In this document: positions 10,897 to 20,787 of the stretch, one piece after another
Numbering within the stretch: position 1 is the stretch's first letter
How the letters are laid out: the number at the start of each line of letters is the position of its first letter
DNA from: Vibrio cyclitrophicus
GTDB lineage: Bacteria > Pseudomonadota > Gammaproteobacteria > Enterobacterales > Vibrionaceae
Direction: 5' to 3'
DNA length: 64,000 nt
Assembly: GCF_024347435.1 (NCBI RefSeq)
Contig: NZ_AP025480.1
Span: 1,798,001 to 1,862,000, forward strand
Notes under the pieces: generated by a model
Seen by the model: the letters and a program-made list of their open reading frames with translations, nothing else
Database searches by the model: none
What the model was told of the DNA's origin: nothing
Translations under genes and position numbers: made by a program

Positions 10897-12452
10897 AATT
10901 CAAAACTGTACGCCTTATTTTTGGTGATCAACTCAACATTGAACACTCTTGGTTTCAGCAAGTCGACGACAGTGTGATTTATATGATCGCTGAGCTCAAA
11001 CAAGAAACGGATTATGTCGCGTCTCACATTCAGAAAGTCGCTGCATTTTTCTCTGCCATGTCCTATTTCGCCAACGAACTCACTCAACAAGGTCATCAGG
11101 TACTGCATTTAACATTGGATGACACAGCGCAATTCGAAAACCTGGATGCCCTGCTTCAACATTATGTAAGCGAGTTCGACGCCGAAAAATTTGAATACCA
11201 AAGACCGGATGAATATCGCTTACTTCAGCAAATGGCAAAACTCAAACTAACCAATGTTACCAAAGGATGTTGTGATACTGAGCACTTCTTATTTCCGTTT
11301 GAGGAAATTGAAACGCAGTTTCCGAAAGACAAACACATTATGATGGAACACTTCTATCGTCGGATGAGAAAACGTTTCGACATTTTGTTGGAGGATGACA
11401 AACCGGTTGGTGGTAAGTGGAACTACGATGCCAACAATCGTAAAAAGCTTAAGAAGCAAGACATCGCCAACTTACCGCAGCCTTTGATGTTCTCTAACGA
11501 TATCTCGGACCTTTTGAAGCGCATCGAGCGTCATCATGTACAAACCATTGGCGAAGTTGGTGAGCAACTCTTATGGCCAGTAAACCGAGCTCAAAGCTTG
11601 TCTCTACTCGCTCATTTTTGCCAAGTTTGCTTGCCACTGTTTGGTCAATTTCAAGATGCAATGACTACAGAACACGATTCAAAGTGGAGCTTGTATCATT
11701 GTCGTCTCTCTTTTTCTTTGAACAGCAAGTTGCTTAGCCCTCGCGAAGTCATTGATGCGGCACTCTCGGCTTTTGAAGCGTCAAAGGCTCAAGATAAACC
11801 AAGCATCGATATCGCTCAGGTCGAAGGTTTCGTACGCCAAATACTTGGTTGGCGTGAGTACATTCGAGGCGTGTATTGGGCCAACATGCCCGCTTATGCC
11901 AATAAAAACTATTATTCAGCCGACCGACAATTACCTCATTACTTTTGGGATGGTCAAACCAAAATGAATTGCATGAAGCACGCGATTGGTCAATCCCTTG
12001 AGTTTGCTTATGCACATCACATTCAGAGGCTGATGATCACTGGCAACTTCTGCTTGATAACTGCCATAGCACCTGACCAAGTCGACAGTTGGTACCTTGG
12101 CATTTACGTAGATGCGATTGAATGGGTCGAAATGCCAAATACGCGAGGTATGGCACTGTTTGCGGATGGCGGCATCGTAGGAACCAAACCATACTCTGCC
12201 AGCGGTTCGTACATCAACCGTATGAGTGATTACTGTAAAGGATGCCACTATCAGATAAAAGAGCGCAGCGGTGAATCCTCTTGCCCATTCAATAGCTTGT
12301 ACTGGCGCTTCATGAATCAACATCGCGATGCGTTAAACCGTAACCCGCGCATGGGCATGTTATATCGATCTTGGGACAATATGGATCAGCAAGACCAACA
12401 AGCAATTCTCGATACTGCAGAACAACGACTGACTAACTTGGAGAACTTATAA
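10893..12452 (+). CDS. Iron-sulfur bacterial cryptochrome/photolyase (FeS-BCP, PhrB/CryB-like)
   Basis: 519 aa. It opens with KTVRLIFGDQLNIEHSWF, the start of the prokaryotic (6-4) photolyase family. Four cysteines fit the 4Fe-4S ligands known for this family: one in MNCMKHAIGQSLEFAYAHHI (about residue 359) and three in DYCKGCHYQ ... SSCPFNSLYW (about 447-465). The family repairs (6-4) photoproducts using FAD and a lumazine antenna. It overlaps cry-DASH by 4 bp and the following SDR gene by 1 bp, so the three are very likely one light-related operon. Confidence 0.92.
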   Translation: MKFKTVRLIFGDQLNIEHSWFQQVDDSVIYMIAELKQETDYVASHIQKVAAFFSAMSYFANELTQQGHQVLHLTLDDTAQFENLDALLQHYVSEFDAEKFEYQRPDEYRLLQQMAKLKLTNVTKGCCDTEHFLFPFEEIETQFPKDKHIMMEHFYRRMRKRFDILLEDDKPVGGKWNYDANNRKKLKKQDIANLPQPLMFSNDISDLLKRIERHHVQTIGEVGEQLLWPVNRAQSLSLLAHFCQVCLPLFGQFQDAMTTEHDSKWSLYHCRLSFSLNSKLLSPREVIDAALSAFEASKAQDKPSIDIAQVEGFVRQILGWREYIRGVYWANMPAYANKNYYSADRQLPHYFWDGQTKMNCMKHAIGQSLEFAYAHHIQRLMITGNFCLITAIAPDQVDSWYLGIYVDAIEWVEMPNTRGMALFADGGIVGTKPYSASGSYINRMSDYCKGCHYQIKERSGESSCPFNSLYWRFMNQHRDALNRNPRMGMLYRSWDNMDQQDQQAILDTAEQRLTNLENL

Positions 12453-13192
12453 TGGTGGAACAACTCAGATTACAAATATTAGTCATTGGTGGCAGCGGCG
12501 GAATTGGTTTCGCAGTGGTTCAACACCTACTGTCTGAGCTGTCTCATTTTGATTTTCTCGATGTTCAGGTTGATGCAACTTACCACTCGCAATGCCCCAC
12601 TCTTGAAGACACGCGACTTCACTGGCATCAACTCGATGCAACCAACGAAACAGAAGTCGCACAACTAAGCGCGAGGTTCAATAAACTTGATTGGTTAATC
12701 AACTGCGTAGGGATGCTTCACACACCAAACCTTGGGCCGGAAAAGAACTTATCGTCTATCGACCCTGAATTTTTTCTGAAAAACATCTCTGTTAATACAC
12801 TACCAAGCTTACTGTTGGCTAAACATTTCACACCTGTTCTAAGATTCAGTGACAATCCAAAATTCGCGGTCGTCTCAGCTAAGGTAGGCAGTATTTCAGA
12901 TAACAGATTAGGCGGTTGGTACAGCTATCGCTCATCAAAAGCAGCGTTAAACATGTTTATCAAAACCATGTCGATTGAATGGCAACGAACGGTTAAGAAA
13001 GGAACCGTGTTAGTACTGCATCCAGGTACAACCGATACCGCGTTGTCAAAGCCATTTCAAGCGAATGTGCCTGAAGGAAAGCTGTTTGAATCGAGCTACG
13101 TCGCCCACCAACTGGTCGACATAATCAGCAGTGCAATACCGGAAAACAGTGGCAACTTTTACGCGTATGATGGTGAGCAATTGACTTGGTGA
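12452..13192 (+). CDS. Short-chain dehydrogenase/reductase (C-factor/CsgA-like)
   Basis: 246 aa with a Rossmann nucleotide-binding motif (VIGGSGGIGFAV, TGxxxGxG type), NCVG at the NNAG position, and the catalytic pattern S...YxxxK in GWYSYRSSKAALNMFIK. It is an NAD(P)-dependent oxidoreductase of unknown substrate. Members of this subfamily often sit with photolyase genes in marine gamma-proteobacteria, as here, where the start overlaps the photolyase stop. That association is from memory. Confidence 0.88.
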   Translation: MVEQLRLQILVIGGSGGIGFAVVQHLLSELSHFDFLDVQVDATYHSQCPTLEDTRLHWHQLDATNETEVAQLSARFNKLDWLINCVGMLHTPNLGPEKNLSSIDPEFFLKNISVNTLPSLLLAKHFTPVLRFSDNPKFAVVSAKVGSISDNRLGGWYSYRSSKAALNMFIKTMSIEWQRTVKKGTVLVLHPGTTDTALSKPFQANVPEGKLFESSYVAHQLVDIISSAIPENSGNFYAYDGEQLTW

Positions 13193-13365
13193 TAAGGACT
13201 ACCGATCGTGGTAAATAATTCTGACCATAGATCGTTAAAAAATCCGATAACCTCGTCTGAACTTTTGATTCTAGAATCATTACTTATCGAAAAACACGGC
13301 TTCGTTCTCTACCGTTTCTAAGCTATCGTTGTTAAATCACTTACTGTGATTGGTATAAAAACAGA

Positions 13366-13397
13366 AAACCCAACAGAGTTTTGGCTCTATTGGGTTT
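13366..13397 (-). terminator. Rho-independent terminator after RIO kinase gene
   Basis: The stem AAACCCAACAGAG pairs with CTCTATTGGGTTT (one mismatch) around a 6-nt loop. On the minus strand it is followed by a T-rich run (TTTTCTGTTTTT). It lies about 90 bp after the RIO kinase stop. The convergent SDR gene may also use it, but no T-run exists on the plus side. Confidence 0.75.
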
Positions 13398-13487
13398 AGT
13401 CGTCTGGAAGAAGCAGTTCGTTACAGTTAACGTTGTCTTATCAAAAGAGGCATAGCTTAGGTTCAGCTTTGATTTAATTGGTCTTTA

Positions 13488-14375
13488 CTAAGACTCAGAC
13501 CAATTAAATTTGCTGTCGTCGACACCTTCTTTTTCTTCTTTAACACGTTCACGACGGTGTTGTTCTTCAACTCTTGCCGCATCTATCTCTTGCATGATAG
13601 CTTCGATATCCGCTAATTCATCGGTTTCTGTAAACTCACCGGTTAGCTTAGTATCTGGCTTAAGGTCGCCCTTCTCGTACAGAGCCCATATTTCCTTAGC
13701 ATACTCTGTCGTTGATAACTCTGGTGCAAACTGAGCGTAATAATCACGAATATTATTTACGTCGCGAGTCAACATCCACTCTGCATTATTATTGGCAGAT
13801 GCATCAACCGCTTGTGGTAAATCAATGATCACTGGACCATATTCATCCACAAGCACGTTGAACTCAGACAAGTCGCCATGAATCAAACCAACACACAGCA
13901 TTTTGACCACGTAGGTCATCATAACTTGGTGATCTTCAATCGCTTGTTCAGCTGGCATCACGACATCGTTTAGTCTTGGCGCGACATAACCGTCATCATC
14001 AGTGACTAGCTCCATAAGAAGCACGCCGTCGAAACAGCCATAAGGAATGGGTACACGAACGCCTGCCTCTGCCAATTTATATAAAGCATCAACTTCAGCG
14101 CTTTGCCATACTTTTTCTTGTTGCTCACGACCGAAACCCGAGCCCTTTTCCATGGCTCTAGCTCGACGGCTATTACGGACTTTGCGCCCTTCTCGATATG
14201 CTGTCGCTTTCTTGAAGCTACGTTGGCTTATTTCTTTATAAACCTTGGCACAACGGATCGTATCGCCGCAGCGTACTATATACACTGACGCTTCTTTGCC
14301 ACTCATCAGTTGGCTTGTTACCTCGTCGACTAAACCATCGTCAACTAAAGGCTGTATTCTTTTTGGTATCTTCAT
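13488..14375 (-). CDS. RIO-type serine protein kinase
   Basis: 295 aa. It has the RIO1 flexible ATP loop (SGKEASVYIV, about residues 25-34), lysine in CAKVYKE, catalytic loop LIHGDLSEFNVL (HxD changed to HGD, as in many RIO1 members) and the metal-binding IIDLPQAVD. RIO kinases act in ribosome maturation in eukaryotes and archaea. The bacterial role is poorly known. An acidic/charged tail (RVEEQHRRERVKEEKEG) follows the kinase fold. A terminator lies downstream. Confidence 0.9.
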   Translation of the reverse strand: MKIPKRIQPLVDDGLVDEVTSQLMSGKEASVYIVRCGDTIRCAKVYKEISQRSFKKATAYREGRKVRNSRRARAMEKGSGFGREQQEKVWQSAEVDALYKLAEAGVRVPIPYGCFDGVLLMELVTDDDGYVAPRLNDVVMPAEQAIEDHQVMMTYVVKMLCVGLIHGDLSEFNVLVDEYGPVIIDLPQAVDASANNNAEWMLTRDVNNIRDYYAQFAPELSTTEYAKEIWALYEKGDLKPDTKLTGEFTETDELADIEAIMQEIDAARVEEQHRRERVKEEKEGVDDSKFNWSES

Positions 14376-14600
14376 GCCGCCTTTATACAGCAGTTATCTT
14401 ACAGATAGAAATATTAACTTAAGAAATGAAGAAGTGATTATCAATTGGTTCTTAAAACCATTAAGAATTGGGGTGATTGTTTTTTTAAACAGCGATTTGG
14501 TGTTGATGTCACTTGATTGGAGTAATGGCTGTGTTTGTAGATCGGTAGGCTTTTAAGTCTAACACTTTAAGTGTCACTGGTTGGATCATATCGATCTAAA

Positions 14601-14735
14601 TTAGGATTTGTTGCGACGACAGCGTTCTGAACAATAGATGACATTTTCCCAGCAACGCTCCCACTTCTTGCGCCATGCAAATGGTTTTTGGCAAACCGGA
14701 CATATCTTCGTGGGTAGATATGGTTTCTTGTGCAT
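14601..14735 (-). CDS. DUF2256 small cysteine-rich protein, 44 aa
   Basis: I chose the ATG at 14735 because it has an AAGGAAG ribosome site. The longer frame upstream runs through a dispersed intergenic repeat. The product reads [20 protein letters not shown] followed by [10 protein letters not shown], giving two C-x2-3-C pairs with the W/R-rich middle typical of DUF2256. It probably binds zinc. DUF2256 genes are frequently found near photolyase genes, and this one is 2 kb from such an operon. Its biochemical role is unknown. Confidence 0.85.
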   Translation of the reverse strand: MHKKPYLPTKICPVCQKPFAWRKKWERCWENVIYCSERCRRNKS

Positions 14736-14756
14736 TGATGCTTCCTTATCGCTGAA

Positions 14757-14812
14757 TGAACTTTCTTCGTTTACTAGAGATTCCCCATTACGCTCGCCCC
14801 TCGCTTCGATGA
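14757..14812 (-). repeat. Diverged copy of a Vibrio intergenic repeat
   Basis: Read on the minus strand, this segment shares the order CGTCATTC, then CGAGCGTAAT, then GGGGAATCTC with the better-preserved copies at 39869-40040. It lies between the DUF2256 gene and sbcC. The remaining bases of this 200-bp gap show no gene. Confidence 0.5.
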
Positions 14813-14936
14813 ATGACGGCGGTGAAAGATAACAGCCCAACGCCGTCAACCTCCAGAAGGGAGAGCGACAGAGCCGATGAGCTGTTTTATCTTTATCTAT
14901 GCCTGCATGTATTTGTACACACAGAGAAAAGTTTAA

Positions 14937-17900
14937 CTAAACAACAACCTTGTATTGTTCTTCCATTTCACTGAAGCCAAGGCCTGAGTGTTTGGTCACC
15001 TTGAGCTGCACAGGCACGCGCTCTTTCAATGCTTCTACGTGGCTTATCACACCAATCATCTTGCCTGAAGCGTTCAAGTTATCTAATGCGTTAAGCGCTA
15101 TATCCAAGGTATCACTGTCTAGCGTTCCGAAACCCTCATCGAGGAACAACGAATCAATACTGGTTTTGTGGCTTACAAGATCAGATAGCGCTAACGCTAG
15201 TGCCAAACTCACCAAGAAGCTTTCACCACCCGAGAGCGTTTTGGTATCTCGCATCACATCGCCCTGCCAAGTATCTAGCACTTGCAACTCTAAAGCATCA
15301 TCAACCTTACGTTTCAATTCATAGCGCCCATGCAAACGTTGTAGCTGTTTATTGGCTAAGTACACCAAGTTCTCAAGTGTTAAGCCCTGAGCGAACTTAC
15401 GGAACTTGTCACCATTTCTTGAGCCAATCAAAGAATTCAAACGTGATATGTCATCAAACTCCAATTGCTGTTCTTCTATCTGTTTGAACAAGTCTTGTTG
15501 GTTGCTGCGATTCTGACGGTCGGTCTCTAGATTCGCAGAAATTGCACCTATTTGAGTAGCATGTTGTTGCTGTTCATTTTGACATTGAGCCGTCGCTAGC
15601 TCTACTTCATTTTGCGGTAAGGCGCTCCATGTTTCGGCTTTCTCGTGAGCTTGCAGTTCAACTCTATTCGCTTTAGCACTGTTCAATCTCGCCTGTGCGC
15701 TTACGATTGCTTCTTCAAGTGTCTTCTTCAAGCTTTGAAGTTGAGTTCTAACCTCTTCGTCTAGCAACGCAGCTTCAAAATCAGCCTCACTTTCAAATGG
15801 GCTAGCTTTCATTGCTTCTAACCAAGCACGCTGCGCTTGCGTATGAGCTGATTGCTTGCTCATCAACTCTTCAGAGAAGCTTGTGTGTTTGGTTTGTTCG
15901 GTTCGATGTTCAAGTTCGCAACGGTTAAGCACCAACTGAGCGGCATCAAATGTACTCACCGCTTCAGTGACTTTTTGCTTCATCGCATTGCTGGTGGTTT
16001 GAATGTCTTTATCACCAAATAACTCTGTCCTTTCAGCAGTTACACGAGTGAGCTCTGACACTAAAGACTCACTCTCTTGCGTCAATGTCGCAAGCTCTTT
16101 CTCAAGGCTGCTCAACTTGTCATCTAGCGTTTTCAATTCAGCATTTTGAGTGAGTAGCTGCTTCTCAATATCGGCCTGTTGCTGTTTAGTTTGCTGCCAT
16201 GTGTTTGATGCTTGCGATTTTGCAGTAAACCAATCATCAATATGCTCAAGTTCAGGTGCTTCAATAGAAGTTTGAACAATACTCTCTTTCAAAGAGTTCC
16301 ATTGCTGCTCTTTCGTTTGAGCGATCTGAGCCACTTGTTTAATTGTGCTGTGGTTTTGCTTATTCAAGTCAGCTAAGCGTTGCTCGGCCAACTCAAGGTT
16401 AGATTGCGCCTTGTCAGCCATAACACTTACAGATAAGCGTTGTTTCTCAGCTTCGGCATAGTGAGCTTTAGCATCACCTAGCTCTTTGAGTTGCTGCGAG
16501 ATCTGACTTAGTAGAAGTTCACACTGCTGAGCGAAAGTCGCAACTGAAGCTTCATTGCCTAAATCGCTTACCGTCAACAATGCTAATTCTGGAGCCGTGC
16601 CAACGAAATCCGATAAGCTCTGCTGAAGCTTACCAACAATGCCTTGCCAGTTAAGTTGAGCTTGCTGAATATCCTCTTGCGCACGTTGAATGTCATCGTT
16701 AAGCCCCGTAATCATTGGTGCTAGAGAATCTAACTGTTGACGGTGCTCTTGGCCGTCCTTTTTAATAACCGCTAGCTCATGCTTTTCACGTTCTTGTTGA
16801 GCAACTAAGTTGGCAATATCTTGTGACTGCTCAATATAATGGTCTGTTGAACCACACAGTGGGCATTCAGATCCAGATTCTAATGCTGCACGATATTTTG
16901 CCAGTTCGCCTTCTTGATCAATCAAGCGCGTTAATCGCTCAAGTGAAGTCTCTTTTTCTTTGTATCGCTCCACCAGCACTGCACGCTCTTTCGAAAGCTT
17001 GTCGACCAACTGAGTGTTAGTTCGATGACCCTGAGTTTTAGCGTGCAGCTGTTGCTGGGCATTTAAGAAGCCACGATTAACCTCAAGCAATGAGTGCGTA
17101 TTGCGATTCCAAAACTCCAACAGGTTTTTTTGTGCATTCAACACTTGTTCACTGGTGTTGCCTTGCAATGCTTCCCATTGTTGCTCTGCATTGCTTTCCT
17201 TTACAACCAGTTCAGCTAATGCTTTGTCTTGCGATGCTTTTTCTTCTTGAGCTGACTTGATCACTGATTGCTGAGCATCAACCGCAGACAAGGCTTGCTT
17301 CGCTAAGTTCAACTGCTCTGAATGCTGACGCTCAAGGGTGCGAACTTGCTCTACTTTGGCTTGCCACTGACCTAAGTATTTTTCTAGATGTTGGTCAGCT
17401 TGATGAGTATTTAGGTAATCAGTGCTGAGTTGCTCTTGTTGTTTCAGCTCATCAGTTTTTTGAACTAAAACGAGCTGTTGATTACGCTGTTGCATTTGTT
17501 GGTCGTTTAGCGTGTTCGCTGCGTTAACGGCCACTGTCTGTTTATCTTTGAGCACTGCAATTTGGTTATCGAGTGGGCGAACTTGCTCAATGATCTTCTC
17601 CTGATCTTGCTGCTCGGATTTGACTTGTTCGACAATCACACTGCTTTGAGTCAGTTTAGTCTGTGCGTCTTGTTTTTCTGCATCACGGACAGCAAGTAAC
17701 TTGGTACTATTGCCTAAGTTAGCTTGAGTGGTGTTGACCTCTTGCTCGCAACGCTTTAGATCTTTGTGCATTGGACGCAGTTTTTCAGCAGGTTCACTGT
17801 TTGCTAAACGAACTAATGATGTTTGGTTGCGATCTAGTTCATCTTGAGCCGTTTTAAGATCGTGCTCACTGGTCGTGATAGTTTGCTCAGCTTTGGTCAC

Positions 17901-18653
17901 TTCTTTCCACCAACTGAGATGTGCTTGCCACTCTTTCAGCTGATCGGCTAAACGCTTCTGTTCAGCTTCGAGAGCCTCTCGCTCGCCAGTCAGTTCTTGG
18001 ATTTGCTCTTCAGACAGTAAACTCACGCCTTCTGCTTTCGCTTTAAGGTGATTAAGTGACTCTTCGCTCGATTTGAAGTGATCATAAATACGCTCTGAAA
18101 TCAGGCTGTAGACTTCTGTACCAGTCAGCTCTTCAAGGAGTTCTGCTCGATCATTTGCATTGGCATTTAGGAACGCTGCAAACTCACCTTGTGAAAGCAT
18201 GATCGATTTAGTGAAGCGAGAAAAGTCCAAACCCGTTACGGTTTCAACCATCTTAATTTTCTTAGTCAGCTGCGTTTCTAAAACCACATCGCTGTCTGCA
18301 TCTGCAAACTCACAAGTTGGCGTTTGCAGCGCGCCATCGTGCTTACCACGAGCTCTTTTATGATGAAAGTTCGAACGGTAAGTTTTTCCTTTTACTTCAA
18401 ATTCAATCTCAGCAAAACATTCGCCAGTGCCGCGCGTCATCAGCTCATTAGTGCCTTTGGCGATACTTCTTAACCGTGGTGTACGATGAAACAATGCCAA
18501 ACAAATCGCATCAAGAATCGTCGTCTTACCGGCCCCGGTAGGGCCGGTGATCGCAAACAAGCCGTTTTCGGCAAAAGGCGACTGTGTGAAATCGAGCTTC
18601 CAACGCCCTTTCAAAGAGTTTAAGTTTTCAAATTCTAAGCTTAAGATTTTCAT
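14937..18653 (-). CDS. sbcC: Exonuclease subunit SbcC
   Basis: 1238 aa SMC-like ATPase. The N-terminus is KILSLEFENLNSLKGRW with Walker A GPTGAGKTTILDA. Long coiled-coil arms flank a zinc hook CPLCGS at about residue 600. The C-terminus has LSGGESFLVSLALALALSD and Walker B SLFLDEGFGTLD. With SbcD it forms the Mre11/Rad50-type complex that opens DNA hairpins and trims blocked ends. Its ATG follows the sbcD stop by 6 bp, so the two are one operon. The length is typical of Vibrio SbcC. Confidence 0.97.
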   Translation of the reverse strand: MKILSLEFENLNSLKGRWKLDFTQSPFAENGLFAITGPTGAGKTTILDAICLALFHRTPRLRSIAKGTNELMTRGTGECFAEIEFEVKGKTYRSNFHHKRARGKHDGALQTPTCEFADADSDVVLETQLTKKIKMVETVTGLDFSRFTKSIMLSQGEFAAFLNANANDRAELLEELTGTEVYSLISERIYDHFKSSEESLNHLKAKAEGVSLLSEEQIQELTGEREALEAEQKRLADQLKEWQAHLSWWKEVTKAEQTITTSEHDLKTAQDELDRNQTSLVRLANSEPAEKLRPMHKDLKRCEQEVNTTQANLGNSTKLLAVRDAEKQDAQTKLTQSSVIVEQVKSEQQDQEKIIEQVRPLDNQIAVLKDKQTVAVNAANTLNDQQMQQRNQQLVLVQKTDELKQQEQLSTDYLNTHQADQHLEKYLGQWQAKVEQVRTLERQHSEQLNLAKQALSAVDAQQSVIKSAQEEKASQDKALAELVVKESNAEQQWEALQGNTSEQVLNAQKNLLEFWNRNTHSLLEVNRGFLNAQQQLHAKTQGHRTNTQLVDKLSKERAVLVERYKEKETSLERLTRLIDQEGELAKYRAALESGSECPLCGSTDHYIEQSQDIANLVAQQEREKHELAVIKKDGQEHRQQLDSLAPMITGLNDDIQRAQEDIQQAQLNWQGIVGKLQQSLSDFVGTAPELALLTVSDLGNEASVATFAQQCELLLSQISQQLKELGDAKAHYAEAEKQRLSVSVMADKAQSNLELAEQRLADLNKQNHSTIKQVAQIAQTKEQQWNSLKESIVQTSIEAPELEHIDDWFTAKSQASNTWQQTKQQQADIEKQLLTQNAELKTLDDKLSSLEKELATLTQESESLVSELTRVTAERTELFGDKDIQTTSNAMKQKVTEAVSTFDAAQLVLNRCELEHRTEQTKHTSFSEELMSKQSAHTQAQRAWLEAMKASPFESEADFEAALLDEEVRTQLQSLKKTLEEAIVSAQARLNSAKANRVELQAHEKAETWSALPQNEVELATAQCQNEQQQHATQIGAISANLETDRQNRSNQQDLFKQIEEQQLEFDDISRLNSLIGSRNGDKFRKFAQGLTLENLVYLANKQLQRLHGRYELKRKVDDALELQVLDTWQGDVMRDTKTLSGGESFLVSLALALALSDLVSHKTSIDSLFLDEGFGTLDSDTLDIALNALDNLNASGKMIGVISHVEALKERVPVQLKVTKHSGLGFSEMEEQYKVVV

Positions 18654-18659
18654 TCTTGA

Positions 18660-19913
18660 TTACTCTTCTGTACCGTTTAAATCATCAGTTCCATGAGACA
18701 CTTCGACAATTACTTGCTTGAACTTCACCGTCATTCTTTCTAAGCGCGCTTTCTCTGTATCGCTTTCAAACTCCTCGAGTGCGATACGTTTCTCAAACAC
18801 ATCTATTGGCGTGAGTTCCGCTAATGTCTCTGCTGATTCTTGCTCTAACGATTGGTTTCGGCGCTCTCTTGCTCTTCTTAACTGAAGTACTTCAACGTTT
18901 AAGTCTTCGGTTAAGGCACGCATGCGTTCTTGTAAATCCGATAGATAGTCTTGTGCTCGAACTTCAATCGACAACCACACGCTTTGGCCTTCTTCCAAAC
19001 CAATATATTGATTCAGTTGAGATTCAATCTCGCTCAAATCACCTTTGATTTCGGCCAACAGTTGGAATGTCGGGACAGACAATTGAGAAATGGTGCGTTC
19101 GCCTTCAACAAACTCAACCACACACACTTGCTTTTGAGATTTCAATTCATCAAAACTGAGCGGGATTGGTGAGCCGCAGTAACGAATGTGTTCTCGCTTA
19201 GCAACAACTTGAGGTCGGTGAATATGTCCAAGCGCGATGTAATCGGCATTTGGAAAACCGTCGGCAGCAAAACCATCCAAATTACCAACGTATATATCAC
19301 GCACCGAGTCAGATTGCTTCACACCCATTGCGGTTAAGTGCCCTGTCGCAATGATCGGCATTGTGTCGCGGTTAGCAAAAGTATCGCGTTTTTCGACTGC
19401 TGCATCGTAGACATCTTTATAATGCTGCTTAATCGCGTCGCCCAACTGTTTCTGACGCTCAACACCCGACACGCCTGCTTGGCTGGTTAAAACATCACGA
19501 GGGCGGATGAAAGGGATCGCACAAACTAGCGCTTCAACCTCGCCGCCCTTACCTTTCAGCTCGACAACCTGAGTCGCATGATCTTCATTGGTATTTGGAA
19601 TCACGTCCGCGCCCATATACTTCAACAATTGCTGTGTTTCTTTAAGTACCGACACAGAATCATGGTTACCGCCCAATAGCACTAACTGGCAACCAATTTT
19701 ATTCGAGTCGACAACAAACTTGTTGTACATCTCACGGGCATAACTTGGCGGTGTGCTGGTATCGAAGATGTCACCAGCCACGATAATTGCGTCGATATCG
19801 TGATCAGTAACTTGCTCTAGCAACCATTGTAAAAACCGTTCATGTTCGTTTTTGCGGCTTTTATTGTAGAAGTTTTGGCCAAGATGCCAATCTGACGTGT
19901 GAAGAATTTTCAT
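18660..19913 (-). CDS. sbcD: Exonuclease subunit SbcD
   Basis: 417 aa metallophosphoesterase of the Mre11 family. Motifs in order are TSDWHLG (residues 6-12), AGDIFDT, LLGGNHD, TGHLT and GHIHRPQ, giving the two-manganese active site. It is the nuclease partner of SbcC, encoded immediately downstream. The C-terminal part (about 280-417) is the charged capping domain. No special regulatory site was seen in the 218 bp upstream. Confidence 0.97.
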   Translation of the reverse strand: MKILHTSDWHLGQNFYNKSRKNEHERFLQWLLEQVTDHDIDAIIVAGDIFDTSTPPSYAREMYNKFVVDSNKIGCQLVLLGGNHDSVSVLKETQQLLKYMGADVIPNTNEDHATQVVELKGKGGEVEALVCAIPFIRPRDVLTSQAGVSGVERQKQLGDAIKQHYKDVYDAAVEKRDTFANRDTMPIIATGHLTAMGVKQSDSVRDIYVGNLDGFAADGFPNADYIALGHIHRPQVVAKREHIRYCGSPIPLSFDELKSQKQVCVVEFVEGERTISQLSVPTFQLLAEIKGDLSEIESQLNQYIGLEEGQSVWLSIEVRAQDYLSDLQERMRALTEDLNVEVLQLRRARERRNQSLEQESAETLAELTPIDVFEKRIALEEFESDTEKARLERMTVKFKQVIVEVSHGTDDLNGTEE

Positions 19914-20076
19914 TGCGGCTCACTGGATGTCTATAATAGCTTTAATTTATCAAAATACCGATCAACTACCAAATGGGTTAGCATTATTTTCCTTTTATAA
20001 GCTTGTGAAAAACAATAAAATTCAGGCTTTATAGGCTTTGTTTTCAACGTACCATCAATCGATACTTTTCATATGA

Positions 20077-20104
20077 AAAAACCGCTCAAAGTTAGAGCGG
20101 TTTT
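20077..20104 (-). terminator. Rho-independent terminator after VOC gene
   Basis: AAAACCGCTC pairs perfectly with GAGCGGTTTT around a 7-nt loop, with T-runs available on both strands. It lies 28 bp after the VOC-protein stop on the minus strand. Confidence 0.85.
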
Positions 20105-20131
20105 GATGTGTAAATCGAGTTAACTTAGAAC

Positions 20132-20545
20132 TTAATGGTTGGGACGATTCAACTGTAGCAAGTCCCACTTAGTACCATACAGATCTTGGAAAACCACGAC
20201 CGTTCCGTACGCTTCTTCTCGTGGCTCTTCATTAAACACAACACCTTTCGCTTTCATTAGCTCATAATCACGCCAAAAATCATTGGTCTGCAAAAACAAG
20301 AATACACGGCCGCCAGTTTGGTTGCCGATCGCTTTTTTCTGTTCCTCATTGCTCGCCTGAGCTATTAGCAAGTTAGTACCGTTCGAGTTGGGTGGCGACA
20401 CCTGAACCCAACGCTTACCACCACCTAAATCAGTGTCTTCAACCAAAGTAAACTGAAGTTTCTTAGTATAAAATTCGATTGCATCGTCATAGTTTTCGAC
20501 GACTAGTGCGATATTTCCAATTTGTTGTTGGATTAGTTCAGACAT
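20132..20545 (-). CDS. VOC family protein (glyoxalase/bleomycin-resistance fold)
   Basis: 137 aa made of two beta-alpha-beta-beta-beta units. It begins QQIGNIALVVENYDDAIEFYTKKL and ends VVFQDLYGTKWDLLQLNR, the usual VOC layout. The first-position metal histidine of many glyoxalases is replaced by asparagine in IGNIALVV. Metal binding and substrate are therefore uncertain. It is a single gene with its own terminator. Confidence 0.88.
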   Translation of the reverse strand: MSELIQQQIGNIALVVENYDDAIEFYTKKLQFTLVEDTDLGGGKRWVQVSPPNSNGTNLLIAQASNEEQKKAIGNQTGGRVFLFLQTNDFWRDYELMKAKGVVFNEEPREEAYGTVVVFQDLYGTKWDLLQLNRPNH

Positions 20546-20620
20546 CTAGCATTCTCGGTTTTGTCAAAGATAAGATTCTACACATTATACCTTCTTTATG
20601 AATCTACTGAGCTACAAAAA

Positions 20621-20650
20621 AGCCCACGGTATCGCTTGATAACGTGGGCT
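20621..20650 (-). terminator. Rho-independent terminator after outer-membrane protein gene
   Basis: AGCCCACG pairs with CGTGGGCT. An inner TATC/GATA pairing lies in the loop, and on the minus strand the stem is followed by TTTTTTGTAG. It ends the transcript of the beta-barrel gene that stops at 20788. Confidence 0.8.
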
Positions 20651-20787
20651 CAAAACTAACGGGTCACTTTGTAAACCAATTAGTTAGTCACTCATTCAAT
20701 TCACTTAACTAATCATTAAATTATCTGATGATTGAATCAACTGACGACTAAAATTTAAGCTATTTTATGACCCAAAATATGAAGCTG

